A DNA stretch of 64,000 nucleotides from Streptomyces cellulosae (GTDB lineage Bacteria; Actinomycetota; Actinomycetes; Streptomycetales; Streptomycetaceae): positions 62,001 through 126,000 of the forward strand of contig BNBH01000011.1 of assembly GCA_014655195.1 (NCBI GenBank), written 5' to 3'. Both the position numbers and the translations under genes were made by a program. Shown piece by piece: positions 39,491 through 49,043 of this stretch (position 1 is the first letter of the stretch; each line of letters begins with the position of its first letter). The notes beneath the pieces are model-generated. The model had not been told where the DNA came from. It saw only the letters and a program-made list of their open reading frames with translations, and ran no database searches.

Positions 39491-41125
39491 TCAGGACAGG
39501 CGGGCGTAGCGGGCGTCGGGGGCCGTCGGGCCGGTGACGGAGAGGGACTCGCTGGACGCGTCGTCGGAGCGGACCGGTTCGGCCGCCCAGCGCTGCTCCA
39601 CGGTACGGTCGCGCACCTTGACGACGATGTCGGCGTTCGCGTCAGGGGTCGACGGGGTGAGCGCCAACTGAACGTCCCAGCGCGGCACCAGCTCGCCCTG
39701 GACCGTGAGGTCGTACCGCACGTCGTTGGCCGTCCGGTCGCCGGAGTCGGCGCAGGCGCCGAGCACGACCACACCGGCGTCCTTGTGGGAGTCCAGGCAC
39801 AGACCCGGGTCGGCCACGCTGCGCAGCAGCCCGTCCTCCTCGTACGTCCACTGCTGGGTCCACGCCGTGGAGCACTCGGCCAGCCGGGCGCCGGAGCCGT
39901 CCTGGGGTTCCTCCCGGGTGTCCAGGCAGAGGCCTGAGGCGATGTTGCGCAGCCGGGTGCGGTCCGGCGCCGAGGGCAGTCCGGCCGCGCCGGGCGGGGA
40001 GGCGGACGGCACGGCGGCCCGGCCGCCCGCGCCGGTGGCGCCCGTCGGGTCGGCGGTGCCGCCGTCCGGGGTGGACGAGCCGGCGATGAGCACGCTGACC
40101 AGCACGCCCGCGGACACCGCGCCCAGGCCGGTGAGCAGGGTGCGGGTGGAGCGCACCGGGTCGGGCAGCGCCATGGCGAGCCGGTCGGGCACCGGGAACC
40201 GGGACAGCAGCCGGTGCCGGGCGCCCGCCCGGCCGTCCCCGTCGCCGCGGCGACGGCGGCGTCCGGCGCGGCCTGAACGCGGTCCTGACGCGGCGCGGCC
40301 CGGTCGCGAGTCGAGGTAGCGCCGGGCCCCCCACCCCAGCACCGCCTCCGCGAGGAGCGTGCCCAGTCCCGACTCGAAGTGGCCGAGCTGCTCGGCCGCG
40401 TTGCGGCAGTAGCGGCACTCGGCCATGTGCCGGCGCACGTCGGGCAGCAGGTCACCGCCCCGGCGGATGGGCACGTCGAGCAGCCGGTTGTAGAAGCGGC
40501 ACTCCTGGGTGGGCGCCAGTTCCTGGTGGGCGCGGACCAGTCCCTGGCGGAACTTGTCGCGGGCCTGGTCGAGGGCGCCGGACGCGAGGTCGACGTCCGT
40601 GCCGAGCAGTCCGGCGGGCACGGATATCGGCTCGGCCTCGACCTCGACGTGCCAGAGCAGACAGCGGGCGAGCGCGGGCAGGGACCGGAACGCCCGCTGG
40701 GCGAGGGCGCGGTTCTCCGGCGTCATGGTCGTCGCCGCGCGCATGCCCCGTCCGCCCGCCGGCTTCAGCAGCCCCGGCAGCACCTCGGCCACATGGTCGT
40801 CGGCGGCCCACTCGCGGACCGTGTCCCGCACTCCCACGAGGAGGACGGGACGGAGGGCCACGGCGGACTCTCCGAGGGAGACCCGGTCGAGCACACGGTG
40901 CAGGGCGGCCCCGGTGACCATGGCGGCGGTCCGCCCGCCGGAGGCGAGGCACACGGTCGCGTAGTCGTGCATCGCATGCCAGTGGCGCGCCGTCAGCAGG
41001 GCGACGGAGCGGGCGGCTTCCGCCTCCGGACGTCCCCGCAGCCGCGCGGCCAGCGCCTCGTCGGACTCCCCGGGATCACCACCCGGCGGGGGATAGGGAG
41101 GACGAGGGGGGTGGGGGGTGTGCAC
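39491..41125 (-). CDS. Membrane protein with sigma-like, zinc-finger and ricin-lectin domains
   Basis: A 544-residue protein. The N-terminal 200 residues resemble an ECF-like sigma factor (AARLRGRPEAEAARSVALLTARHW..., then a region-4-like ALAQRAFRSLPALARCLLW). A ZAS-type zinc finger HMAECRYC (His213, Cys217, Cys220) follows, then a basic Arg-rich stretch, one transmembrane helix (about 305-326) and an extracytoplasmic ricin B-like lectin domain (about 365-480; GLCLDT and QQW motifs) plus a tail. It may couple carbohydrate sensing outside to transcription inside (inference). GTG 41125 has AAGGAA upstream; ATG 41152 lacks a site. Confidence 0.78.
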   Translation of the reverse strand: MHTPHPPRPPYPPPGGDPGESDEALAARLRGRPEAEAARSVALLTARHWHAMHDYATVCLASGGRTAAMVTGAALHRVLDRVSLGESAVALRPVLLVGVRDTVREWAADDHVAEVLPGLLKPAGGRGMRAATTMTPENRALAQRAFRSLPALARCLLWHVEVEAEPISVPAGLLGTDVDLASGALDQARDKFRQGLVRAHQELAPTQECRFYNRLLDVPIRRGGDLLPDVRRHMAECRYCRNAAEQLGHFESGLGTLLAEAVLGWGARRYLDSRPGRAASGPRSGRAGRRRRRGDGDGRAGARHRLLSRFPVPDRLAMALPDPVRSTRTLLTGLGAVSAGVLVSVLIAGSSTPDGGTADPTGATGAGGRAAVPSASPPGAAGLPSAPDRTRLRNIASGLCLDTREEPQDGSGARLAECSTAWTQQWTYEEDGLLRSVADPGLCLDSHKDAGVVVLGACADSGDRTANDVRYDLTVQGELVPRWDVQLALTPSTPDANADIVVKVRDRTVEQRWAAEPVRSDDASSESLSVTGPTAPDARYARLS

Positions 41126-41725
41126 TGAGATTGGTTCCTTCCCACAGCGCATGTGACATTCGAGCGTTTCCGACACCGAAAAGGGACGCAGGACTGGTGC
41201 ATACCTCTTGGTGTGGCGCGGGGGGCGGGAATTGTCGGCGGCGCTTCCGAACCGGTTCATCAACTCGCGAGCGTCCCCGGCCTTTACCCCCTCACGGGTG
41301 GCTCACTCTCGCACAACCCGTGCGCGGCCAACAAGGCGGTCGGGCAACATCCCCGCGTTGACAGAAAGTCAAAAGGAGAAAGTGCTACGCACGTCGCGTT
41401 CCGGCATTCACGGCCCCTTTTCCAGGACGGTGAGGGGTTCCGTGAAAAGGGATGACGGGAAGGTGTGGCCAAGGTGTGATGCGAAGGTCCGCGCCACTCC
41501 CCCGGTGCGTCTTTTCCACGGGTGCGCACCCCGTGTGAACGGCGCGTCCGCACCGCCGGGCCGCGCACGCTGCCGGGGCGCGCGGCGACGCGGTGCACTG
41601 GGGGGACCCTTCTCGGAGGTCACGCGCGGCGACGGCGGTACTTCCGCGCGCCCGGCCGCCGGCCCGCTCCCTCCCGCCCCTCGGCCGGCGGCCACGGGAA
41701 GGTCCCTCTCACCGGCGGGCGGGCG
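41126..41725. other. Intergenic region upstream of ricin protein gene
   Basis: A 600-base gap without a convincing gene. It has an AT-richer patch with TTGACA at 41358 but no matching -10 box, and an AAGGAG three bases before a GTG (41391) whose frame runs to about 41819 through poorly protein-like, Arg/Pro-rich sequence. I see no further structure. Confidence 0.45.
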
Positions 41726-42103
41726 TCAGATCTGCCAGGACCGCAGCCGGTCGGCGGCGCCGTACACGTCGGTCGCGCCGGAGATCAGGTCACGGGCGAG
41801 GTCGACCAGCGCGCCGTAGGGCGGGTCGATGCCGGCCCCGCTGACGTACATGTAGGCGACGGCCGTGGCGCAGGCGAAGCGGGCGTTGGCCGAGGGCAGC
41901 GGGCGAAGCACGGCGAGGGTGTGCAGCAGAGCGGCGGCCCGCCAGGCGGCGTCGGAGTTCACGCCGAGCCGGGGCGGGTCGACGCGGTGCCGGGCCACGG
42001 CCGCCACGAGGGCGGAGAAGTCGTTGACGGTGGGCTGGTCCGGGAGGACCTCCTCGTGCCTCTGGAGCAGCCAGGGCACGTCGATGTGCAGCACGGGCGG
42101 CAT
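41726..42103 (-). CDS. Fic/Doc-family toxin with degenerate active site
   Basis: A 125-residue protein of the Doc-like group in the Fic superfamily, which modifies targets by AMP or phosphate transfer. The helical context matches (WRAAALLHTLAVLRPLPSANARFACATAVAYMYVSGAGI), but the core motif reads RPLPSANAR where active members have HxFx(D/N)(A/G)N(K/G)R. The catalytic His is Arg and the Lys/Gly is Ala; Asn and the last Arg remain. It starts three bases after the stop of the RHH antitoxin gene, so the pair form an operon. It may be inactive or work differently. Confidence 0.82.
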   Translation of the reverse strand: MPPVLHIDVPWLLQRHEEVLPDQPTVNDFSALVAAVARHRVDPPRLGVNSDAAWRAAALLHTLAVLRPLPSANARFACATAVAYMYVSGAGIDPPYGALVDLARDLISGATDVYGAADRLRSWQI

Positions 42104-42106
42104 CGG

Positions 42107-42352
42107 TCAGGCGGCCCGTCCCGCGCCCTTGGCGGGCGGTTCGTCGTCGGGGAACGCGGCGGCGAACTCGTCGGCGTGCGTGGCGAAGAAGCGGCGGAAG
42201 GCCTCGGCGCCCTCCTGCAGGGCGCGGTGACGGGCTATGTCCGCCGCTGCCGCCTCCCGTACGAGCGCCTTCATGGACGTACCGCGTTCCTTGGCGATCT
42301 GCCGCAGGTCCTCGAGCTCGCGGTCGCTGAACTCCACGTTGAGAGCTGGCAT
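42107..42352 (-). CDS. Ribbon-helix-helix antitoxin
   Basis: An 81-residue protein. The first 50 residues fit a CopG/Arc-type ribbon-helix-helix (MPALNVEFSDRELEDLRQIAKERGTSMKALVREA), with the beta strand binding DNA and two helices for dimerisation. The C-terminal part (FRRFFATHADEFAAAFPDDEPPAKG) is acidic and likely wraps the toxin. It precedes the Doc-like gene by three bases in the usual antitoxin-first order and should autorepress the operon. Confidence 0.88.
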   Translation of the reverse strand: MPALNVEFSDRELEDLRQIAKERGTSMKALVREAAAADIARHRALQEGAEAFRRFFATHADEFAAAFPDDEPPAKGAGRAA

Positions 42353-42432
42353 GGGATTACGGTACCGCTCGGGTACTGAACAGTAAATACCCGCAGGTCG
42401 GAGCGGGTGCGGTGGGGTACCGGAGGGTATGG

Positions 42433-42469
42433 GCGCGGGCCGGTGACCGCGGTGGTCACCGGCCCGCGC
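42433..42469 (-). terminator. Hairpin terminator of cellulase gene
   Basis: Perfect 16-bp arms (GCGCGGGCCGGTGACC and its complement) around a 5-base loop lie 14 bases after the cellulase stop and upstream of the antitoxin gene. Confidence 0.85.
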
Positions 42470-42482
42470 GGGAGGGGGACGG

Positions 42483-44726
42483 TCAGCCCTGGTCGGCCAC
42501 GAAGGCGGCCATGCGGGTCAGGGCGGCGTTCCAGTTGACGGTGTGCTCGTTGGTCGACCAGGACTGGATGTCGTCGATGAAGCAGAACTGTCCGACGCAG
42601 CCCTGGAGCTTCGACTGGGCGTACGGGTCCTGGATGCTGGAGTTGGGTCCGCCGGACAGGGTGCCGGCGGGCGGGTTGGGCAGGTTCGGGTCGAGCTGGC
42701 GGGCGTACCACCGGCTGTGCTGGTTCTTGGCGTGGACCTCGCCGTAGCCGGTGACGTAGGACATGTTCAGGGCGTTGCGGCCGAGGATGTAGTCCATGCT
42801 CTGCAGCGCGCCGTCCCGGTACTTGGCCGCGCCGGTCAGGTCGTAGGCGGTGGCGAGGACGACGGCGTTGTTGAGGACCTGGTGGCTGGAGCCCCAGTCG
42901 TAGACGTTGCCGTCCGGCGCGTACGGCATCCCGTACGGGTGCTCCTTCAGGGTGGCCAGGTAGCGGTCGGCGCCGGCGACCACGGAGCGGCGCACCTTGT
43001 CGAGGCCGGGGAGCTTGTTCGGCACCGTGGCGAGGTCGAGCCGGCCGGCGGCGGCGGTGCGCGCCCAGTCGAAGCCGGTCGGTCCGAAGATGTCCGCGGT
43101 GTGCACCGGCGAGTTCACCACGTGGTCCCTGAACTCCCGCTCACCGGTGGTGAGGTAGAGCTCGGCGGCCGCCCAGTAGAACTCGTCGGAAACGGTGTCG
43201 TCGGGGTAGGCGCCGCCGCCGATGCCGTCGTCCGGGTCGGCGATGCGGTCCGGGTGGGCCAGTGCCGCCGCCCAGGCCTTGCGGGCCGCCGCGAGGGCGC
43301 GGTCGGCGAACTGCTTGTCGTAGGGGCGGTGGAGCCGGGCCGCCTGGGCCGCCGTGGCGGCGAGGTTCAGGGTGGCGGCGGTGGTCGGCGGGTGCAGCTC
43401 GCGCTTCTGCGGGTCGTCGCCGGGCAGCAGCGGCAGCCCGGTCCACTGTTCGTCGTGGATCTTGTGGTGGGCCATGCCGGCCAGCGGCTCGCCGTCGGGC
43501 ACCTGCATCTTCAGCAGGAACTCCAGTTCCCAGCGGGCCTCGTCGAGGAGGTCGGGGACCTTGTTGCCGCTCTCGGGGATGTCCAGCGTCCCGTCGCCGA
43601 GCTTGTGCACGCGGCCCGTGCGGGCGTGCTGGGCGCGCTCGTAGGTGCTGAGCACCTCCCAGGTGCTGATGCCGCCGTTGACGACGTACTTGCCGTGGTC
43701 GCCGGCGTCGTACCAGCCGCCGGTGACGTCGAGGGTGTAGTCGCACTCCCCTGGCCGGCAGGGCACCGCGCCGTCGCCCTGGTTCGGGGCGACGTCGACG
43801 TGGCCGGCGGGGCGGCCGTAGCCGGGGCGCAGGTCCTCGCGGATCTCCACGCCGCTGCGCTGGGTGTAGTAGTACTTCGCCGAGTCCAGCCGCAGCCGCT
43901 CGTAGATCTTCGCGTCGATGTCGAAGGGGTGGCTGGTCTCGCCGTCCGCCGTCAGGGTGAATCCGGCGCCGCGTCCCCGGTAGGAGCCGAAGTCGACGGA
44001 GTGCACGTTCTGCCCGGAGGAGGCGTCGACGCCGCGCGGCACGGTCCAGCCGGTGCGGACCACCCGGCCGCTGCCGTCCTTGAGCTGCCAGGCCAGCTTC
44101 TCGGTGGCGTCGGTGACGACCGTGGCGTTCTTCGGCCCGCCGGGCAGATAGCCGACCTGGTTCACCCGCACCCGCGGCCCGGTGTCCGGCTCGTACGGCT
44201 CGGGGGCGACGCCGCCGAGCAGCGACACGTCGTCCACGCAGAACCGCCAGGGGGCGGGGCTGCCGCCGAGCTGGAAGCCGACCTGCGCCTGCTCCGTGTC
44301 GACCGGCGCGGTGAAGGTGTACGAGTAGGTGTCGCCCGACACGCTGAGCTGCGGCGACACCTCGTGGTAGGTGTCGTACGGGTCCACCTGGAGACCGACG
44401 ACCGCCCGGACCACATGACCGGCGGGCGAGCCGGTCGCCCTGAAGGAGAAGCGGTACGTCTCCCCCTCCTGGAGGGTGATGTCGTTGTGGCCCACGATCG
44501 CGTCCCAGCGGTTGGCGGTGCCGCCGGGCACGTCGGCGCACAGGCGGCCGTCGGAGACGCCCGCGGTGACGCCCTCGGAGGCCCACCAGGGATCGGCGCC
44601 GTCGTCGAACGTGCCGTTGCGGATCTGCTCGACCTCGTCCGCCCCGGCCGGGGCGGCGGGCATCGCGGTGAGCGCGGTCGCCAGCAGACCGGTGAGGGTC
44701 AGCAGCGCGGTTCTGCGTCGTTTCAC
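42483..44726 (-). CDS. Secreted GH9 cellulase (endoglucanase) with CBM
   Basis: A 747-residue secreted glycoside hydrolase of family 9, theme B layout. Signal peptide ([19 protein letters not shown]...AGA), then a CBM4/9-type carbohydrate-binding domain (about 35-180; [12 protein letters not shown]), an immunoglobulin-like CelD_N domain (about 190-275; [17 protein letters not shown]) and the catalytic (alpha/alpha)6 barrel. The nucleophile region WYDAGDHG lies near residue 340 and the proton donor in [12 protein letters not shown] near 727. It hydrolyses beta-1,4-glucan outside the cell. GTG 44726 has GAGGAG upstream. A perfect CebR operator lies 44 bases upstream of the start. Confidence 0.92.
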   Translation of the reverse strand: MKRRRTALLTLTGLLATALTAMPAAPAGADEVEQIRNGTFDDGADPWWASEGVTAGVSDGRLCADVPGGTANRWDAIVGHNDITLQEGETYRFSFRATGSPAGHVVRAVVGLQVDPYDTYHEVSPQLSVSGDTYSYTFTAPVDTEQAQVGFQLGGSPAPWRFCVDDVSLLGGVAPEPYEPDTGPRVRVNQVGYLPGGPKNATVVTDATEKLAWQLKDGSGRVVRTGWTVPRGVDASSGQNVHSVDFGSYRGRGAGFTLTADGETSHPFDIDAKIYERLRLDSAKYYYTQRSGVEIREDLRPGYGRPAGHVDVAPNQGDGAVPCRPGECDYTLDVTGGWYDAGDHGKYVVNGGISTWEVLSTYERAQHARTGRVHKLGDGTLDIPESGNKVPDLLDEARWELEFLLKMQVPDGEPLAGMAHHKIHDEQWTGLPLLPGDDPQKRELHPPTTAATLNLAATAAQAARLHRPYDKQFADRALAAARKAWAAALAHPDRIADPDDGIGGGAYPDDTVSDEFYWAAAELYLTTGEREFRDHVVNSPVHTADIFGPTGFDWARTAAAGRLDLATVPNKLPGLDKVRRSVVAGADRYLATLKEHPYGMPYAPDGNVYDWGSSHQVLNNAVVLATAYDLTGAAKYRDGALQSMDYILGRNALNMSYVTGYGEVHAKNQHSRWYARQLDPNLPNPPAGTLSGGPNSSIQDPYAQSKLQGCVGQFCFIDDIQSWSTNEHTVNWNAALTRMAAFVADQG

Positions 44727-44769
44727 GTCTGGGCTCCTCTGCGGAGGTACGGGGGTACGGGAGCGCGAA

Positions 44770-44783
44770 TGGGAGCGCTCCCA
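44770..44783. promoter_or_regulatory. CebR operator
   Basis: TGGGAGCGCTCCCA is an exact match to the 14-bp palindrome bound by CebR, the LacI-type repressor of cellulose/cello-oligosaccharide use in Streptomyces. Cellobiose or cellotriose releases CebR. Its place just upstream of the GH9 gene argues for direct control. Confidence 0.92.
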
Positions 44784-44970
44784 ACTCCGTGCGCCGCCCA
44801 TGGTTGTGGCAGATGTGACATCCCGTCAACGGTCGTGACACGAGGAGAGCGCTTCGGGGTGGTACGGAGGCGGTGGCACCGGTTCCCGTTCATGTCGCGC
44901 GCGGACGCACTAGGCTGGGACTCTGGCGATACACCGGTTCACGGTGAGTGTGCGCGATGGAGTGGCGACG

Positions 44971-47349
44971 ATGAGGCCGGACGACCCGTTCGACGATGCG
45001 GTGACGGCCCGGGCCGTCATCGCCGCCGACGGCACGCTCACGCGGTGGAGCGAGGGAGCGCGCCTGCTGCTGGGACACCGGACGGAGGAGGTCGTCGGCC
45101 GCCCCGCCGCCGAGCTGCTGGCCGACAGCACGGGACCGCTCCCGCTGCCCGAGGACCGCTGGAGCGGCACGCTGGTGCTGCGCCACCGCGACGGCGGCAC
45201 GGTGAGCGCGTGGGTGCTCGCCCACCATCGGCAGCCCTCCGGGGACGGCCCCGGCGAGTGGCTCGCGGTCACCCCGCTGGAGGCCACCGACCACGACCTG
45301 CCCGACGATCCGCTGGTCAGGAAGGCCGTCTTCCAGTCACCGTGCGCCACGATGGTCTTCGACCAGGGGCTGCGGCTGCGCGGGGTCAACGACGCGATGG
45401 CCCGGCTCCTGGGTCTGCCGGCCGACCATCTGCGCGGGCTGCGGCCCACCGACATCGGGGGCCGGCCGCAGCACAGCGAGCTGGAGCGGCAGCTGCGGCA
45501 CGTGCTGCGCACCGGACGGCCGCACGACATGCAGACCCATATGAAGGCCAGGGCCGAGGCCCACGCGCACGCCTGGCTGGCGCGGCTGGCGCCGCTCACC
45601 GACCGGTCGGGGCGGGTGCGGGGCGTGTGCGTGACCGCCCACGACTTCACCGAGCAGTTCCGGGCCCGGGAGCGGCTGCTCCTGGTCAACGAGGCCAGCT
45701 CCCGCATCGGCACCACCCTGGACGTCACCCGCACGGCGCAGGAGCTCGCGGAGGTCTGCGTGCCGGCGCTCGCCGACTTCGTCTCCGTGGAGCTGCTGGA
45801 GCCGGAGGAGGGCGGGGGCGAGGCGTCCGGCCGGCTGACCCCGCCGGTGTCGCTGCGCCGGGTCGCCCAGCAGGCGCTGACCCGCGACACCCCGCCGGAC
45901 TCCGCCCAGGTGGGCGAGGTGACCGTCTACCCGGAGAACTCGCCCCAGGCGGACTCGCTGGCCGCCGGCCACAGCATCGTCGCCTCCGTGCCGGCCGGTG
46001 ACCTGGACTCCTGGCTGTCGGAGGACGAGACCCAGGCCCGGCGGATCGAGAAGTTCGGCGTGCACGCGATCCTGTCCGTGCCGCTCCAGGCCCGCGGCAC
46101 CACCCTCGGCGTGGCCGCCTTCGCCCGCTTCAGCCAGCCGGAGGCGTTCACCCACGACGACGTGCTGCTGGCCGAGGAGGTCACCGCGCGCGCCGCCGTC
46201 TGCATCGACAACGCCCGCCGCTACTCGCGGGAGCGGGAGACCACACTCACCCTCCAGCGCAGCCTGCTGCCCCGGACGCTGCCGCGCACGGCGGCCCTGG
46301 AGGCGGCCACCCGCTATCTGCCGGCCGCGCGCTCCGGGGTGGGCGGCGACTGGTTCGACGTGATCCCGCTGTCCGGGATGCGGGTCGCCATGGTCGTCGG
46401 GGACGTCGTGGGGCACGGCATCCAGGCGTCGGCGACGATGGGCCGGCTGCGCACGGCGGTGCGCACCCTCGCCGACATCGACCTCGCCCCCGACGAACTG
46501 CTCACCCACCTCGACGATCTGGTGCTGCACCTGTCGGAGGAGGCGGGCGGCGACTCCGGGCCCGGGGAGGTCGGCGCGACCTGTCTGTACGCGGTGTACG
46601 ACCCGGTGTCGCGGCGCTGCACGCTGTCCCGGGCGGGGCATCCGCCGCCGGTGGTGATCCCCCCGGGCGGGGCCGCGCACCACCTCGAACTGCCGTCGGG
46701 GCCGCCGCTGGGACTGGGCGGGCTGCCGTTCGAGTCGGCGGAGTTCGAGCTGGCCGACGACAGCGTGCTGGCGTTCTACACCGACGGGCTGGTCACCTCG
46801 CGGGGGCGGGACCCCGGCCAGGGCGAGGCCCTGCTGCTGGAGGCGCTGTCCGGTGCGTCGGGTCCGCTGGACGAGACGTGCGACCGGGTGCTGAACAGCG
46901 TGCTGGCGCCGGGCGGCGCGACGGACGACGTGGCGCTGCTGCTGGCCCGGCTGCGGGGGCTGCCGTCCTCGCAGGTCGCCACCTGGGACATCCCGGCCGA
47001 CCCGGCGCTGGTGGCGCCCATCCGCAAGCAGGTCCTCGACCAGCTCGCCGCGTGGGAGCTCACCGAGGCCTCGTTCACGGCGGAGCTGGTGGTGAGCGAG
47101 CTGGTCACCAACGCCATCCGCTACGGCGCCCCGCCGATCCGGCTGCGCCTCATCCATGACGAGGCGACCTTGATCTGCGAGGTCTCCGACGCCAACCACA
47201 CGGCTCCGCATCTGCGCCGCGCCAAGACCTGGGACGAGGGCGGCCGCGGCCTGCTCCTGGTCGCCCAGCTCACCCAGCGCTGGGGCACCCGCCACACGGC
47301 GGAGGGCAAGACGATCTGGGCGGAGCTGACGCTGGCGGACATGGAGTGA
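44971..47349 (+). CDS. PAS-GAF-SpoIIE phosphatase with C-terminal HATPase domain
   Basis: A 792-residue regulator. Two PAS domains (about 10-95 and 110-220; ALLGLPADHLRGLRPTDIGG-like core), a GAF domain (about 235-405), SpoIIE/PP2C (about 425-650; GGDWFDVIPL, VVGDVVGHG and AFYTDGLV) and a C-terminal RsbW-type ATPase (VSELVTNAIRYG, GGRGLLLV). It can act as phosphatase and kinase toward STAS-type anti-anti-sigma factors. ATG 44971 has GGAG eight bases upstream and is preferred to GTG 44944, which has none. It is divergent from the cellulase and ends at a strong shared terminator. Confidence 0.88.
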   Translation: MRPDDPFDDAVTARAVIAADGTLTRWSEGARLLLGHRTEEVVGRPAAELLADSTGPLPLPEDRWSGTLVLRHRDGGTVSAWVLAHHRQPSGDGPGEWLAVTPLEATDHDLPDDPLVRKAVFQSPCATMVFDQGLRLRGVNDAMARLLGLPADHLRGLRPTDIGGRPQHSELERQLRHVLRTGRPHDMQTHMKARAEAHAHAWLARLAPLTDRSGRVRGVCVTAHDFTEQFRARERLLLVNEASSRIGTTLDVTRTAQELAEVCVPALADFVSVELLEPEEGGGEASGRLTPPVSLRRVAQQALTRDTPPDSAQVGEVTVYPENSPQADSLAAGHSIVASVPAGDLDSWLSEDETQARRIEKFGVHAILSVPLQARGTTLGVAAFARFSQPEAFTHDDVLLAEEVTARAAVCIDNARRYSRERETTLTLQRSLLPRTLPRTAALEAATRYLPAARSGVGGDWFDVIPLSGMRVAMVVGDVVGHGIQASATMGRLRTAVRTLADIDLAPDELLTHLDDLVLHLSEEAGGDSGPGEVGATCLYAVYDPVSRRCTLSRAGHPPPVVIPPGGAAHHLELPSGPPLGLGGLPFESAEFELADDSVLAFYTDGLVTSRGRDPGQGEALLLEALSGASGPLDETCDRVLNSVLAPGGATDDVALLLARLRGLPSSQVATWDIPADPALVAPIRKQVLDQLAAWELTEASFTAELVVSELVTNAIRYGAPPIRLRLIHDEATLICEVSDANHTAPHLRRAKTWDEGGRGLLLVAQLTQRWGTRHTAEGKTIWAELTLADME

Positions 47350-47395
47350 CCCCGGCGGGGACCGCTTCCGTGGGGGTCGGCGGTCCCCGCCGGGG
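47350..47395. terminator. Bidirectional hairpin terminator
   Basis: Perfect 16-bp arms (CCCCGGCGGGGACCGC and its complement) with a 14-base loop start one base after the SpoIIE stop and end nine bases before the end of the convergent aldo/keto reductase. Confidence 0.88.
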
Positions 47396-47404
47396 CCGGA
47401 CGCG

Positions 47405-48372
47405 TCAGTGGCCCGCGATCGGGTGGGGCGTGTACGGCTCGGCGAGCTCCTCGAGCTCCTTGTCCGTCAGGGTGAGGTCGACCGCCGCCACCGCGTCCTC
47501 GATGTGGGACGGCTTGGCCGCGCCGACGATCGGGGCGGTGACGGTGTCCTGGTGGAGCAGCCAGGCGAGGGCGACCTGGGCGCGGGGGACGCCGCGGGCC
47601 TCGGCGACGCGGGCGACCGCCTCGACGATCGCGCGGCGCCCTCCTGGTAGAGGGTGCTGCCGAACTGGTCGGTGGCGCTGCGCTCCGTGGTGACGTTCCA
47701 GTCGCGGGTGAGCCGGCCGCGGGCGAGCGGACTCCACGGCAGCACGCCGACGCCCTGGTCCGCGCAGAGCGGCAGCATCTCCCGCTCCTCCTCGCGGTAG
47801 AGCAGGTTGTAGTGGTTCTGCATGGACACGAACTTCGTCCAGCCGCGCAGTTCGGCGGTGTACTGCGCCTTGGAGAACTGCCACGCGTACATCGAACTGG
47901 CCCCGATGTAGCGGACCTTGCCCGCCTTGACGGCGTCGTGCAGCGCCTCCATCGTCTCCTCGACCGGGGTGTGCGGGTCCCAGCGGTGGATCTGGTAGAG
48001 GTCGACGTAGTCGGTGCCGAGGCGGCGCAGGCTGTGGTCCAGCTCGGTCATGATCGCCTTGCGGGAGAGGCCCGCGCCGTTGGGTCCGGGCCGCATCCGG
48101 CCGTGCACCTTGGTGGCGAGGACGACGTCGTCGCGGCGGGCGAAGTCGCGCAGCGCCCGGCCGACGATCTCCTCACTGGTGCCGTCCGAGTACACGTTCG
48201 CGGTGTCGAAGAAGGTGATTCCCGCTTCCAGCGCCTGCCGGATGAGCGGCCGGGACGCCTCCTCGTCGAGGGTCCACTCGTGGTTGCCGCGGCCGGGGTC
48301 GCCGTAGGTCATGCAGCCCAGGCAGACGCGCGAGACCTCCAGGCCCGTCGAACCGAGCTTCACGTACTGCAT
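47405..48372 (-). pseudogene. Aldo/keto reductase, single-base frameshift
   Basis: An AKR12/YajO-like NADPH-dependent oxidoreductase split over two frames. The first part holds FFDTANVYSDG (Asp and Tyr of the tetrad), ATKVHG (Lys) and LYQIHRWD (His); the second part resumes as IVEAVARVAEARGVPRAQVALAWLL...PIVGAAKPSHIEDAV with the cofactor site. Restoring one missing base between 47636 and 47637 gives QEGDRAIVEAV and a normal 322-residue enzyme. As written the protein ends in about 55 foreign residues. GGAG precedes ATG 48372. An 8-bp inverted repeat (48380-48415) lies upstream. Confidence 0.88.
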
Positions 48373-48454
48373 CGTTGCTGCTCCTGCCGTCGGGAACGGT
48401 TGCTGTCGCAGGAGCGAGCGTACGTCTTCGCGCGCACTCGAAGAGGAGTGCGGC

Positions 48455-48979
48455 TCAGGGGCTGTGCAGCAGGTCCAAAGCCAGCTCCCACCCGAACTCC
48501 CTTCGCTCGCCTCCCACTTGCGCCTCGCCCGCGTACGGGTCGGCGAAGCGGACGCCCATGCCGCGCAGACGGGCGACGGAGTCCTGGTAGGCGGGGTGGG
48601 CGGCGAGCGCTTCGGCGACGCAGGGCAGGACGGCGATCGGCACGCCGCGCCCGGCCGCCTCGCACAGGGTGCCGACGGCGAGGGTGTCGGCGATGCCGGC
48701 CGCCCACTTGTTGACGGTGTTGAAGGTGGCCGGGGCGACCACCACGGCGTCGGGAGCCGGGAAGGGGCGCGGGTCGCCGGGCCGGCGCCAGGCGGAGCGG
48801 ATCGGGCGGCCGGTCTGCGTCTCGACGGCGGCGGCGTCGAAGAAGCCGTTCATCGCCGTCGGGGAGGCGAAGACGCCGACCTCCCAGTCCCGCTCCTGCG
48901 CGGCGGTGATCAGCTTGCTGACGTCCGCGGCGACGCCGGCGGCGCAGACGACGACGTAGAGGAAGGGCTTGTCGGTCAC
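48455..48979 (-). CDS. Flavoprotein (phosphopantothenoylcysteine decarboxylase-like)
   Basis: A 174-residue HFCD-type flavoprotein. LYVVVCAAGVAADVSKLI is the N-terminal FMN-binding segment and VVVAPATFNTVNKWAAGIADTLAV corresponds to the PASANT-like flavin-binding motif. Members decarboxylate cysteine-type thiols or bind flavin for prenylation; this isolated copy is not the Dfp/CoaBC protein because the synthase half is missing. The catalytic His of the decarboxylases is not evident near residue 70-80, so the activity is uncertain. It is divergent from the LysE transporter. Confidence 0.82.
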   Translation of the reverse strand: MTDKPFLYVVVCAAGVAADVSKLITAAQERDWEVGVFASPTAMNGFFDAAAVETQTGRPIRSAWRRPGDPRPFPAPDAVVVAPATFNTVNKWAAGIADTLAVGTLCEAAGRGVPIAVLPCVAEALAAHPAYQDSVARLRGMGVRFADPYAGEAQVGGERREFGWELALDLLHSP

Positions 48980-49043
48980 TCCGGCACCCTAGCCAGGGAA
49001 AACCGATTGCCGGTACCGGGCGGGGGACGTGAGGATCCTGCCC

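Noticed and set aside
41391..41819. Frame beginning at GTG 41391 behind AAGGAG
   Set aside because: Ribosome site is too close, the peptide is low-complexity Arg/Pro/Ala, and it overlaps the Fic gene 3' end.
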